Shown here one piece after another: positions 13,701 to 26,800 of a DNA stretch of 64,000 nt (its first letter is position 1; each line of letters starts with the position of its first letter). Origin of the DNA: Onchocerca lupi (Eukaryota > Nematoda > Chromadorea > Rhabditida > Onchocercidae); NCBI GenBank assembly GCA_028564675.1, contig JAOVVO010000161.1:62001-126000 (forward strand). The letters run 5' to 3'. Made by a program: the position numbers and the translations under genes. The notes under the pieces are model-generated. The model saw only the letters and a list, made by a program, of their open reading frames with translations, searched no databases and was not told the DNA's origin.

Positions 13701-15862
13701 TAGCTTATATCCAAAATCATTGGAATTTATTTTAAAATCAGTTTAGCAAAGTATGAATGTTGAAATGCGAATTGTCTAATAATTCTAAAATTATTCGTAA
13801 TGATAAATTATATATCAGTGTCAATATAGATAAGATATGGAATAAAATCAAATGGACTTGAAAAGATGAATTTTTACATTCTTTAAAGAGAAAAAAAAAC
13901 ATGATTGGCAAAATTTCAAGCAATGCACATGAGCTCTATCAGCAGATCAGAAGATGAGAGAATAAAGGTCTTTGTGCCGAGATATGAATGAATGATTCAC
14001 TTTCGTTTATCTTTTCTTTCTTTCTTTTTTTCTTTTTGGATAATTGACAAAAGCAAACGAGACGTAGCAGAGGAAGTGGACATTCTAAGGCGTTATTCGC
14101 ATCATCCGAATATTGTCAAGTTGCATGCTGTCTACGAGGATAATTCAAATGTTTATTTGGTGGAGGAGTTCTGCAAAGGTGGCGAATTATTGGAAAGAAT
14201 CATGACATTGAAGCATTTCTCGGAAAGAGAAGCGGCCGCTGTAATGTTAAGACTTGCAAATGCTATAAGCTATTTGCATTCAAATCAGGTTTTATTTCTG
14301 TAAAAATCTTATCGCGATGAATTATTCAGAAGGATCCATACTTACTTATTTCCTATCAGTCATTTTGTCTTCCTCTTAACTTCGATATAATACAATTTTA
14401 TCTATCATATTTGATTTTCAAATTCAATAAGAGTTTTTAAGCATGTGGAGAGATAAATTTGAAGATGATATCATATTTGAAGAAAAATTTCTTCGAACCA
14501 GAGAAGAATTCATTCATTTTTCAGGTAGTACATCGTGATTTAAAACCATCCAATATAATGTATGCATCGGAAACTGCTGATCCGGATTCCATCAGGATAA
14601 TCGATTTCGGATTTGCGAAACAGTTACGTGCTGAAAATGGTTTACTAATGACGCCATGTTATACAGCTCAATTTGTTGCACCAGAAATCCTGAAAAAACA
14701 AGGATATGATATGAATTGTGATGTTTGGTCACTTGGAGTGTTGCTTTTTACAATGCTTAGTGGGTATGTTTTGGAGTATTTGATTTCTCTGTGATGATTC
14801 TTTCGTCTGTCACTTGTTTAATTTAAGGAAAAAAAAACTAAAAATAATCTCATTTCATTTGTAAATATTTCATATTTTATTCGAAGACAACGGTATGTTA
14901 TACAAAATATAACATTCTATTGTAATAAAATGTGAAATGGATTCAAGAACGAATAAAATTGAAAAATATATTTAAAAGAAAGATACGTGAATTTCTAACC
15001 ACTATTTCTTTCTCCATAATTAAAAGGTAAGAGATTATTGAAAAAATAAAAAAGTGAAGTTACTGAAAAATTCAAATCTTAGAATCAGAATGTTTTAATT
15101 TTAGCGAAACACCATTCGCAACGAGTGAAAATGATTCACCACAAAAAATTTTGAAACGTGTTGGTGAGGGGAAATATTCACTGAATAGTCAAGCTTGGAC
15201 AAATATTTCCGATCAAGCAAAAGATCTTGTCCGATTTCTTCTACATGCTGATCCATCCAAACGTCTCTCAGCCAAGCAAATTCTTACGCATCCATGGATA
15301 GTCCATCTTAATTCACTGCCAACAATACGTTTAAATTTCTTCAACAATCCATCTAAAGTCATGGTCAGTTGTTAGTTTCTTATTTATCAAACTAAAAAAG
15401 AAAAAAAAAGGCTTAGAAATAGATCTAAATTAAAAATCTTGACTAATCAATTGTTGAACATCATATAGCGATCATTCAAATCTTTTTATTTTGAAAAAAA
15501 AAAGAGGAATTCAAAGGAACATAAAAAAAAAAAATGAATTAAACAACTATAAAAAGTCGAAAAAAAAAGTTTTACATTGAATGTGTAATACAAAGTTGGT
15601 CATGATTCAATGATTTTTTATCAAAAAATTACAAAATTTAACCTGATTTTAATAAATCAGTTGCTTTTAGGATGCATTGGATAAAACATATCATGCATTG
15701 ACCAGTTCTGCGATCTCAGCTCCGTTACGTCCTGTTATTGAATCCGCTCTTGCACGTCGTCGACGTTTGAATCGAATGAAAGGTATTCCGGATGACGGTG
15801 ATAATATCGTCGAAATAGCTAGTTCTGTATTAAAAAATGAATGTAATATTGCAGCTAATTGA
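7781..15862 (+). CDS. rskn-1: p90 ribosomal S6 kinase (RSK), 5' end not found
   Basis: Ser/Thr kinase of the ERK pathway with two kinase domains. Exons: 7781-7900, 9464-9661, 10104-10200, 10436-10516, 10738-10817, 11255-11361, 11819-11999, 12225-12295, 12456-12712, 12899-13071, 13385-13459, 14040-14288, 14525-14763, 15105-15363, 15671-15862. All phases join, giving 792 codons before the stop, and at least one 5' exon is missing. The N-terminal AGC domain shows GSFGKV, the AMK lysine, YRDLKPEN, DFG, an activation loop with SFCGTVEYMAPE, and the hydrophobic motif FRGFSY. The C-terminal CaMK-like domain shows the FAVK lysine, VVHRDLKPSN, DFGFAKQ and the ERK-target threonine in LLMTPCYTAQF. A basic tail ARRRRLNRM resembles the ERK docking site. 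The family is usually about 740 residues. The intron before 14040 lacks an AG acceptor (see findings). From memory, C. elegans rskn-1 (T01H8.1) also lies next to a serine racemase gene. Confidence 0.95.
10363..10387. repeat. Poly(A) tract, 25 bp
   Basis: A run of A in the S6-kinase intron between the exons ending at 10200 and starting at 10436. Length is probably variable. Confidence 0.9.
13930..14000 (+). repeat. Dispersed short repeat, copy 2
   Basis: Same core as the copy at 6690-6780, with a one-base gap and a shorter 3' half. It ends about 40 bp before the S6-kinase exon at 14040, so it now supplies part of the 3' end of that intron. Confidence 0.7.
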
Positions 15863-17130
15863 TTTATTATTTTATTTTTCATTCTGATCATGAAGTTTTA
15901 GCAAAAACACCAAAAATGTTGACTATCAATCTTATCATTCCTTGAAATGATTTCAAATTTTTTATTCTTTTTGGATAAAATTCAAAAAATCTCACCAATT
16001 CATCGTATATTGATACATCTGTGATCTATTAAATCTTCATACGCATTCTTTAAAACAATCCTCAGTTAGAATAGTTAAGAAAAAAATGAATGTGAATGTA
16101 AAACTGATGTAAATAATTAAACTAACTTCATTAACTTGTCTTATTGAGATGTGTAAATTTGTGTAATATTTATTTCTATTATCTTAATGATAGTTGTATA
16201 TATTTTACAAGATGAATTCATTAATGCATGTATGTGAATGTGCAATACTTCATTTTCAACTTTTTTTTTCTTTTTTCGCTGTCATTCCAAAAAAAAAAAA
16301 AAAAAAAAAAAATTGTATTTTTAATTTCATATCATTTAATTTTATGTGTAATTCATTATGTTGTATTATTAGTATAAGTTTGCTCATGATAATATACTCT
16401 CATTTTTATATTGCTTCCGTCATTTTCCTGTGATAACTCAAGAACATTAGAGTATAGAAAATAAGAATTAATATTCCCGAGAACAAGCATGAATGAATTT
16501 GCAAGATTTAAATAAGGATTGGTTCCATAATTTCTTATATTGTTATTTCAAACGTGAGTTTTTTATTAAAATGAAATGAGATGAAAAATAAAAAAATAAA
16601 ATAATAAATTCATAATAAAAGATAAAAGTTCTACAACTTTCAGTTCCTTTTCGATATTTCGATCAATAAAATTTGATGATAATTTCTTGTTTTATTGAAT
16701 GATCTGTATCATCTAATGTAGTCAAATAATGTTGAAATTTGATTAGAAATTTCATTGGAATCATTTATGACTGCTCGCCTTTAATAAAATTTTAATCTTA
16801 AATTAGTCGTTGTGGGAATGTGAGCATATTTGTCTTTGTTTCTGTAGTCGTTGTTGACCAGAAAACTATTATTCTAAAAATACATTGTGTTTTCAATTCA
16901 GTCTGGAAAATGTTTCTTATTATGTTCAACTTTTTATTGTTCAGGAAGAGTTTACTACTATCATTGATAAAACAATGAGATCTTTACAGAAGCATTTTTC
17001 TCAATCTTATGCAATAGATGAAAATACTGACCAGAAGATTGTCAGATCAAAAGTTTGAATTCATTTATCCAGTAATTAATTAAATTTGCTTCACTTCATT
17101 TAATGGGGAGATATTTTTAGGATTTTCGGG
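15863..17130. other. Spacer between S6 kinase and serine racemase
   Basis: 3' UTR and intergenic DNA. AATAAA-like runs cluster near 16585-16605, about 720 bp after the kinase stop, and there is a poly(A) run near 16290-16312. No further coding signal was seen. The right end carries the splice acceptor of the next gene. Confidence 0.6.
17111..17120 (+). promoter_or_regulatory. Probable trans-splice acceptor of serine racemase
   Basis: ATATTTTTAG lies 10 bases before the ATG at 17131, and no coding exon is needed upstream. This fits spliced-leader addition. A cis-spliced 5' UTR exon would look the same. Confidence 0.6.
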
Positions 17131-19994
17131 ATGTTCTCCTTCGTGGATGTTTGCGCTGCTTCGGATCGTATCAGTGGTACCATCCATAAGACACCTGTGA
17201 TGACATCCAGTTACATTAATAGTTTATTTGATATGGAAGTTTATTTCAAATGTGAACATCTCCAAAAAACTGGCTCATTCAAAGCACGTGGAGCACTGAA
17301 TGCTGTACTGTCTTCGTCATTTTGGATTTAACGACAAATTCTTTTGAAATAATTAATACTTAAGTTTCAGCAAAACCCGACTTTTGACAATTAGTAGGAT
17401 GCGGAGGTGTGGGTAATTAGTGTCAAGACGTCGATGGAACAAAAAAAATTGAAATTTAAATTAAGAACATGCTAATCAATGAATAGAAAGTTACTCGAAT
17501 GAATGATGGCTTAAGTAATGGATAAAGTAGAATATTTTAACGGCTGGCGCCCTGATTTATTAATGGGATTATTCAATAATTAAATGATAATTTGTTCTTT
17601 TCCCAAAGTTCATTTCATCTCATTTTGTGATTAGACTAGTTTTACACATGAATGATAGATTTTTTAACTTTTTCAAGTTTTAAATTTAATGATTTGTGGC
17701 GTGAATTGTTAGTAATATTTATATCCAAGTGTACTGTAAGCTGGAAACGGATTGCATCGTATTTCTGTCATTTCAGGTAAAGATGATTATCAATGATCCG
17801 GAAAATAAATGCTCTTCAGTGGTCTGTCATTCTTTTTCATTTCTTTTAAAAACATTGATTTATTACAAGATTGCCAAATAATTTTCCTCTAACTATATGT
17901 TTTATTCATTCTCGTTGAAATTTTCTCTCAAATTCGATTTTTTTTTCAGATTTCATTTTTTTTTTTCGAGAATTTCTCAAGACAAATTTTCACTTTCAGA
18001 TTACTCATAGTAGTGGTAATTTTGGACAAGCATTAGCCTGGGCGGCTAAAATTCACAACATTCCATGTACAGTTGTGGCACCGAACAATGCTCCAATGTC
18101 AAAAATTAATGCTATGAAAGCTTATGGAGCTAATATTGTATTTTGTGAACCAAAAGATAGGTTAGAAATTATACAAATTCTAAAAATTCGGATTACAAAA
18201 TTAATTTATGATCGTTAAAATTAGATAAAGGAAGAGAAAGATGAAAATATTCAAGCGAAGTGTATCTAAAAATATATTCCTAATTTGGATATTACGATTA
18301 GATATTGCAAGGGAATGGATAGAGGAGAAAATGTAAGAAATACAGTCAAAAATATTGAACTTGTATTGATTTTTTTTTTTTTTTTTGGTTAAAATCATTC
18401 AAAAATATCCAAAAATCAATTGATATAAAGTTTCTATAAATTGAAAGATTCTTTCTGAGCGAATTTAATAAATCAGCTTTGATTTGTTATTTGAAATCTC
18501 ATGACAACAATTTAATTGAAGAGAAGTGGTGTGCAAGAATCTTTGTGATAAAGGTCAAGATATTGAAATGGTTCATCCATTTGATGATTACAGGGTGATG
18601 GCTGGACAGGTTTTTATTTTGGAAAATTTCATCAATATTTTTGATTTTTAACATTTTTTAATCGTTATTGATAAAAAAATAATGTTCGAATTTGTTTATC
18701 GAAAACAATAATTATTTGGAAAAATAAAAATAGAAACTATCCGACTATATCTTTCAAAATTCTGTATTAAATTTGAGCTACCATTCTATTTCTGAAAAAT
18801 AATTCATCATCAAATTTCATGTTCTAATGTTCTCTCAGATTAAGTATCAATGATTAATAAAGCTTACATGTGTTTCAAAGGTAAACCTAATCTGTTAATT
18901 GAAAAGAGTGAATTTCAAAAAACTTGTTAAAATTTTTCAGAATTCATTTCAAGAATGTTTATTTATAGCTTTTTTATTTCTAGTAATCATTTCAGGGAAC
19001 AATAGCTGTAGAATTTCTGGAGCAAATTCCTGATTTAGATGCACTATTAGCAGCGGTTGGTGGTGGTGGTTTATGTTCCGGTATAGTTACAGCAGCTAAG
19101 AAAATTAAACCGACCATTAAAGGTTCATTTAGAAACAAAATAGTTTCCGCATATTTTCGTTTTAAACTTTTTAGACAAAAAGTTTTCCGTTTTTCCGCCC
19201 TTCAACAGTTATGAATCTTTCAGTATATTGCGTAGAACCGGAAGGAAAAGAGTTGCAGCATTCGTTTGATTCTAATAAGAGAGCTTGGGATCCTGATGCC
19301 GGTCCGGTGAAAACAATAGCCGATGGGATACGGATCTTACGAATTGGCGAGAAATGCTTTCCTCATATTACCGAAAAATGTGAAAAGAAAATCCTTACTG
19401 TGGTAAATTTTATTATTATAACGAAATTTTGAAAAGTTTGATATTGAAAATAAGTTTTTTGATCCAAATCTTTCCTGTAATTATATTCTGAAGCTTTTGA
19501 TTCAGTTCTTTTTGTGATTGTATTCTGAATATTCTTTGAAATAATACGATGCATTTATTCGAAATCATGATATTTCAATATCATGATTCATTTCGAATAA
19601 TGTTATTATCAAAAATTCGCTAACTTACTTTATTTGCTTCTTTATTGTAATAATATCGTATATAAATTCGTCATATCATATAAAACTTTTTTCAGAATGA
19701 TGATGACATTATTCAAGCAATGAAATTGGTTTATAGTAGAATGAAGGTTAATTTTATCTTAAAAAATTTCTCACTGTTCTCATTAACCATGTTTTTCTTC
19801 AAAAATTAATAAGATGTTTGTAAATTATAATATAAATGAACAAATTTTAGCAAGCGATCGAACCAACAGGAGCAGTTTCTTTGGCAGCATTATTCAAATA
19901 TAAGGATGAACTAACTGCTCAGAATTTAAAAAAGATAGGCGCCATATTTTGTGGTGGTAATATTGATCTAGAGAAATTATCCTCTTTTTTCTAA
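17131..19994 (+). CDS. Serine racemase (PLP-dependent, fold type II)
   Basis: Interconverts L- and D-serine, and usually also dehydrates serine, in the cytosol. Exons: 17131-17304, 17777-17821, 18000-18160, 18522-18609, 18996-19122, 19224-19402, 19696-19746, 19851-19994; 322 residues, close to the family's 330-340. The PLP lysine sits in GSFKARGALNA. HSSGNFGQA keeps the serine that serves as the second catalytic base in racemases (threonine dehydratases differ there). GGGGLCSG is the phosphate loop, and CGGNIDL matches the C-terminal SGGN region. The start at 17131 is preceded by a splice acceptor. By my alignment to the human enzyme, two of three Mg-site positions after EP are changed, so metal regulation may differ. 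A degradative threonine/serine dehydratase is the main alternative. Confidence 0.88.
19557..19598. repeat. Inverted repeat (hairpin) in a serine racemase intron
   Basis: Arms ATTCGAAATCATGATA and its complement, the second arm carrying a two-base bulge, separated by only a few bases. The arms lie in the intron between the exons ending at 19402 and starting at 19696. A folded RNA or a small palindromic insertion could explain them. Confidence 0.7.
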
Positions 19995-20346
19995 AAAGAA
20001 AAAAATTTTTTTTTCGACTCAAAGAATCCTTTCACTTCTTCTCTGATGATACGGTGTCTTTCTCAATCAAATATTTTATAGTATATTTTACAATATGGAA
20101 TATTATTTGAAATATTGAACTGTTGTTCGAACACCAACCGAATTAGATTTCCTGCTGTATTTATATATTCTAACGTATAATTATCATTTTGTCTTGACAC
20201 GTACGTCATGTACGTATGTTCATGTACTTCATATTCATCCTTTGGTGGAAAAATTTTTGGAATGAACTATTCAAAATGGATCAACCTGCATAGACGATCA
20301 TTACAGCTATCACTTCAAAGTTTCAATATTCGCTACAATTTCGATA

Positions 20347-20352
20347 AATAAA
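20347..20352 (+). terminator. Poly(A) signal of serine racemase
   Basis: AATAAA about 350 bases after the stop codon. It is the clearest candidate before the convergent laminin gene. Confidence 0.45.
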
Positions 20353-20713
20353 ATTGTAAATTTTTATGTATTTCTTCTTATTCCTATTTTACTATTAAAA
20401 TAATTCAGTATCGGTTAATCCATTCTTATCGTATGTTTTGAAAATGTGTCAAAATAAGGACGAAAGATATTCTTAACGGACAGTAAAGAACGTAAAGAAA
20501 TGACAAAAATTTGAATCTAAGGAAGCTATCAAGCAGATAAATGAAGTAAAGTCTAAACATGACCATCTGTAGATCCATTCCATATTTCAAGTGTAAAGAA
20601 GAAGTATTATGAGATAGAAGATTGAAATTGAAGGAGGGAATCAATCCTGTTGTTGATGCAAATTTATGAAAATTTATGCTATTAAAAGCCGATTTCAAAA
20701 GGAAAATCTCGAA

Positions 20714-20729
20714 TTTATTATCATTTATT
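20714..20729 (-). terminator. Poly(A) signals of laminin alpha
   Basis: Two AATAAA hexamers on the minus strand, 66-81 bases after the laminin stop codon at 20795. Confidence 0.5.
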
Positions 20730-20794
20730 TTATCATACTTTCATAGTAATATTGATAAATTTCAAATGAGATTTAAACATATGGTGAGTGATAG

Positions 20795-23700
20795 TTAATT
20801 TAAAAATGGACAACCATCGGGTAGAACTTTATTCAACTTTTTGGCATCTTTGAAAGCTATTTGCTTCCCGTGGAGTTGAAAATCTCGATAACAGCCGATC
20901 AATGACAGTATACCAATTTTGGAAGCTGATGTTGCTGTAACAATAAGATATTATTTGAAGCACAAAACTAATGAATCATCGTTCCATAAAATTGTCCTAA
21001 TTGGCATTTTTGATCTATGCAACGACTCAATAAAGACTAAGCATCTATATTATTACTTTTTTCAACTAACAAAAATAAGCTCTGTACAATGTGAACTAAT
21101 TGACGAAAACAAACCGGTTACTCCGCCGACATATATTGGTAAACTTCGGAAAAACTCCATTGATTCGGAACTTATCTTCGAAGGTAAGCGTTTTCGATGC
21201 TGAAATTTACTGTTATTTAATTGCGCTGTTTTTTTTTTTTCTTTTTTTTTTTTAAATTGATATTTCACGTCGAGAATTTTGAAAATAAATTCATATCTGT
21301 TATTTCTTCAAGTAATTAATCGTATCATCGAAGACATACCCCATCAACGGTCATTACGATCATCTTTGAATGCGATATAGAAAGTGTAACATTGTGCCAA
21401 GCGCCATCACATAGATTTTTTTTAAAAACATGCTTCAGATCGTGACGTTCATCGTTGAATACGAACTCGAAAGTCATCTAAAATAGTCATCCAGAAATAT
21501 TTTTCCATCAAAATTGATAATTGATATTCCATGTTATAGATATAGAGCGAAGAATTGTGTTCACAAATTATATGACACTAAAACGAGAAATTCTCCATTG
21601 ATTTTAAAAAAGATGCTTTAGTTTTATTAATATTTGCCGTTCCGCTGATACTAGGATGTTTGTCGTTCTGCCGATACTAAATATTTACCGTTCCGGTGAA
21701 GTTATGCGGAAATTACCCGTCAAAACTGCACAGTCTTGCGCGATCTTAGATATACACATGAAATTTATGTTCGATTGTGCTTAGCATATTCCTAGCATAT
21801 TTTTTAAAAATAATAATAAATAATAATTGATTTATTACCAACCAAGCTATTTTTCAGGTAAACAGCAATTCGTGCGTTTTCTGGATCTTTATTCGTCATC
21901 AAACCGAAAATGAATCCATCTTTTACAGCAGGTCGGAATTGTATCGAAATTTGAATAGCTCCGATTTTTCGAATAGACTTTAATGATCCTGTAATAAATA
22001 ACTCCAGAACTAATTTCATGATTTTTGTCCATTAGAATTTTACATAATGACTGAAAGTAGAATCAAAGCAAAAATGTTCCTCAACAGACAAATATCTAAA
22101 AACTTACAAGATAAAAAAAAAAAAAAAAAGATGCTGAAATGTGAATAGGCATTTGTATTATTTCACATGTCTTCAATCGTATTTGTTTGAAACTTGAAAT
22201 TTGATCGATCTTAGATTTTAATTACACTATTAACCAATGTAACATGCCATTACTTTGAAGATAACGTACCAAATGTCATATATCCACCTTCATGAACGTA
22301 TGCTGAATTAGAAGCAATAGTACATGGCACAACATGACGACTTTTTTCAAATAAATCTTGTTGAATATCGTTTACCTCAAAGTTTCTGAAACAAATTACA
22401 TAATAATATTTTGTTAGCCAAATTATTTAATATTCATTGCAAAATTAAATATATTCACCATTCAAGTTCAAAAATCAAAGCTCAGATATCATACTTTTTT
22501 AATGGATTTGCAAACTCTATTGAAGACTTATCTCCCATGTCGGATGATGAATATAGCCATGTCGTAATGAAGTATGATTATCATCAAAGGTTACTTTTTT
22601 AGTTCTTTTGATGCTCATAACGATATAATTCAAAAACATTTGCTTTGAAATTTTTAGTACTTTATAATTACGCAGCAAAATAATGATACTTAATTTTCAC
22701 CAATATCAATCAACTCATTAATAATTCCTTCTCCCAATTCATCTTAAATTGTCAAGTGCACAGATTTCAAACTTTCAGTTATATGCATTTTTCTGGAAAA
22801 GTTTACTATGAAGCATAGCTATTTAAAGTTATTTTTATTTTTAAATAAAAAAGTCACAAGAAAAAAAAAATTCATAAACCTGATGCATCCAGAAAATGAG
22901 GGTACTGTTAAATTGAACTGTTTTCGATGTCTTGAAATGACCCCACCTATATATATTCGTTTACGTAACAGTTTTGGATTTGGTACATCTTTCAAGTATT
23001 GTGCCGGATTATGATCCACCTTGAATAATTCGATTTATTTTTCATTCATTTCACGTTTGTGAAAAAATCAAAGCATTTTGACAGAATGGATCATAAAATT
23101 TTTTGGAAACTTTGGCAAAAACTATTCATTATTCCAACAATTCCAAGATGTAATATGTAGAATCAATTTACGGTTTTACTATGACAGCATATTGAAAGAA
23201 ATAGAAAATACCTTAAGAAGAATTTCTTGACCCTGTTTTAACATACTAATATCGTGCCATTTTCCATCATTCAATTTGTTCGATTTGTACACCAGAATTT
23301 TTGGTTGATTAAGCCCTCGAACCTAAGATTCTGATGCATAAAAATTTAATGGACATATTTTTATTTAATATTTTCATCTATCTCTTAATAACAATTTATT
23401 TCTTCTTCGAATGTCTCCATAGATCAATTAATGAAAATTCAATTAAGCTAAAATATATAGAATGAAATTTATACCTGAAGCTGCAATAATCCATTCATTA
23501 TGTTTAGGAAGAAATAATGAGTGTAATTGTTATAAATTGCCCAAACCCATAACATTCCGTTTGGTAATACTGTGCGGAATGCAAATTCGATTTTGAATCT
23601 TAAAATACTTCAAAATATAATACCTACGATCAAATTACTTTAATTACAATCAATTTTTACTCGTGCCAGCATCTTTAACTGAATATTTGTAGAGCAGAAT

Positions 23701-23832
23701 TTATGCAAAATAAACTTACTTGTTGACATCCAGAAAATCTTCCTCAAAAGTCAATCGCGAATGACTCGCTTCCGCTATGCCAAATCGTGCCGCACCTTCA
23801 CCATCATTTTCAGCTAACAAATTCGGACCGCA
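20795..23832 (-). other. lam-3: Laminin alpha: LG4 and LG5
   Basis: Exons 23832-23720, 23598-23475, 23322-23212, 23019-22880, 22385-22270, 21988-21843, 21477-21340, 21199-21115, 20934-20795; about residues 2992-3361. Signatures are NDGKWHDISMLKQGQ, RIYIGGV, FSGCIR (LG4), and CDGAWHNVTLSIS, LPIYVGGV, IGCYRDFQLHG and DGCPF with a TAA two codons later (LG5). LG4-5 bind dystroglycan and heparin-like glycans in related chains. The donor inside 21115 is ACC G|GTTTGT. An upstream GTAACC would break the frame. Confidence 0.88.
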
Positions 23833-26800
23833 CTGCAATTTCTTTTTTTTTTTAATTTGAAATTTTCACAATTTTGACAATTTGTTATTCTCAGAGAATG
23901 ATAGCTTAAATTTGCTGCATTATTTTGAGTGGAAGCTAAGGTGACAAACGAATCATTATTTTCGTGTTTCATCAAATATTTGAAAAATTCAAAAGATTAC
24001 CTTTTTAGGACCGAAATCTGTTAAAGTTGTGAAATCAGTCGCGCTATCATCATCATCATCGTCTTTTTTTTGCACCGATTCGGTAGGAATTTGAGCAATA
24101 GGAATGGTATTGAAAATTGTAGCAGTTGCTGTTATTGCAGATGTCTTCAAATCATTTGATTCTGATTCTGGCTCGTTACTAACTTCTCCAGTATTCGTTC
24201 GATCTATTTTGATTGATTCTATATTTCAGAAAGTTAATCAAAAGATTTCATATTTTTTCCTTCACGCAATGAAATGATAAATTGTCTGTTTTATTAAACG
24301 CGATTAAAAATAGATTAGATTATTTGATTTATTCTGGTTAAGCAAGCTCAAAGCCTCATTATTTCAGATTTGAAAATTATATCAGTTTCTAAGAGAAACA
24401 AAATACTAAATTTAAAGAATGATAAGTTAAAAATCATACATGAAATTTGGGAAAAAAGCAAAATAATTAAGATGCATCTGCATAGAAGCGATATAAAATG
24501 GCCGTTTTCTAATTTTTCTATTACACATGCGACATTAATTAGTCGATGTTACTTGACAGAATGCGTAACATGGAAAATTCGCCAAGAATCTTATTTATAT
24601 CATATGGAAAACTGGCCAAGAATCTTATTAATATTGCTGAGAATCTTATTTATATTGTACTAGAAAAAATACAAAAAGCATTTCTATTGCTGACCGTTCC
24701 TAATGTCTTCTGAATTTCTTGTTTACAGAGTATTCTCTTCTTATCTATTTACCATTCAGTTCACTGATATGATTGAAATGTAATAATTACTTTATGAAAA
24801 AGTGATAAGGTGTAAAGATATTTGTAAAGATAAGTGATAAGATGCAGCAATGCATTTTGCATTTTTAAAAAGATAATCGTTATCATATCTATCGAATCAT
24901 ATCAATATCACTATTATTACCATCCGCATATAGGCGTTCTGTTTTCGTGATCAACGTCGGTTCGGTTAAATGAAAGGAAAGTTTCGATGCTTTTCGATTG
25001 AAAGAATTTTGTTCGTCTCCTTGCAATGTTTCGACATCTGCTGACCGTTCTACAGAAAGTTCGACAAACACACAAATTTAGTATAAAAAGTAAAAATATT
25101 GCTAAACAATATACATTGGAAAATCTTACTGAATCTTTAAATTATTTGAAAAGCAATAAGAAAGAATATTTCATTGAAGCAGATACAGAAATAAAAAAAA
25201 AAAATCAAATTATATGAAATTAACTAATGTGAATGCAGCATAAGCGAGCGAAAAGCCCCATTATGCTAATTAGGTTACTTTTTTTAAACATCCATAAAGG
25301 TAAGAAAAGGCAAGCTATATTAATTATATCCCTTTATTTGAGTGAAAAGTCAACTCGTTTTGTAACTATTAAATATTAAATTTCCAGAATTTGAAGTAAT
25401 ATTTTCAAATATTTTATAAATATGTGAATAATCTGAGAAGCAAAGATCCATAGAGCGAATCATATATAGCATAAAATAAAAATTTTGATGGATTTATTAC
25501 CTGATTTTTGTAATGAGAAGATCTGTTCGATTGGACAGATACCAATTAATGCGATGTGAGCTTCCGGTATTATTGGAATAAGTCTGTAATTGATTTTCTT
25601 TTTTTTCATCAATGATATGCAATTTTTGTTGCAAAAACAAAATATTCTGTAGTATTTGTAATGAGTTAAAATCAAATAAGCACATATCAATCATATTTTT
25701 TACTCATTCAAGTCGATCAATTTAAATTTTGCATAAGCTGAAATCAATCATTGTACATCAATTATTATCAAATTTTATAGTTATCTGGCCCGTGTGTATT
25801 TGATAATTGATAAAGAATTTATCATTTGATATAATCCGAGTTAATCGTTATCAGTTTATCATATCGGTTTATCATTTCTTTATCAAATAGAAGAATATAC
25901 ACTGAACATGACGACAATGATCACATTTGTCACCAAATTCCTTTAATTGATTTTTTTACTTTTCAAATTGCCCGTGTTTCCCTTCGAATTAATGAAAACA
26001 ATCGATAAACTAACCGGTAATCAATGAAAATATTCGAAACACATCCAATCATAGGTTCAGCGATCGGCATTTCATTGGCTGATGGCTTTACACGATCTGG
26101 GAATCCACCAATAAACAACTGTGATGAAGCAGTTCCTATAGTATTCTGTTCGCCAAGAGTACCAGAAGCTACTTCTCGATCATCAACTCGAAGTCGAACT
26201 CTATGCAAATCGACCATTTGATTAATTTTCATCATTTTTTCTCAATCTATCCTAGTCCGTGATAGTCCTAACATAGTTTGTGATATGAACATAATACTGC
26301 ATCTATCAGGATCATTCTCGCAATGAAATCATTTACGCAATGGAATCATTTACAGTTTCACATTTCTGTTATCAGAAATAAGAATATGGAGCATATCGGA
26401 TACAGTAATGTGTTGGGGCATGATAGTACACTGATCAGAATCTTTAGCACTTTCCAGGATCATTAACTATCAGCTAATTCAATTGAACATAAAGTTATTT
26501 GTGAATAACCTTGAAATCTTGTCTTGAAACTAACAATGTTTCGAAACGAGTGAAAAAGATGGAATGAAGTTGTCCATCGTTATAAGTCACTTCAGATCTT
26601 AATGTCAGCACTTTACTTTTCCGTGATGAATCGGTGCCGAGATGTACAACCAAGTAGCCGCGATATAGATAAAATGCCAAATATCCCTAATTAATAACAT
26701 TTCTAAGTTTCGAAAATCTTTTCTATTTCATTTTATTTTTAAACTGAATTTTTCACGGCTTTCAAAAATATATATAAATCACTTTAATGAAAATAAACAA

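Larger units (their letters stand above)
19995..20794. other. Convergent 3' spacer, serine racemase / laminin
   Basis: The 3' UTRs of two convergent genes. The serine racemase side has AATAAA at 20347-20352. The laminin side has AATAAA on the minus strand at 20724-20729 and 20714-20719. Nothing else was recognised. Confidence 0.6.
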
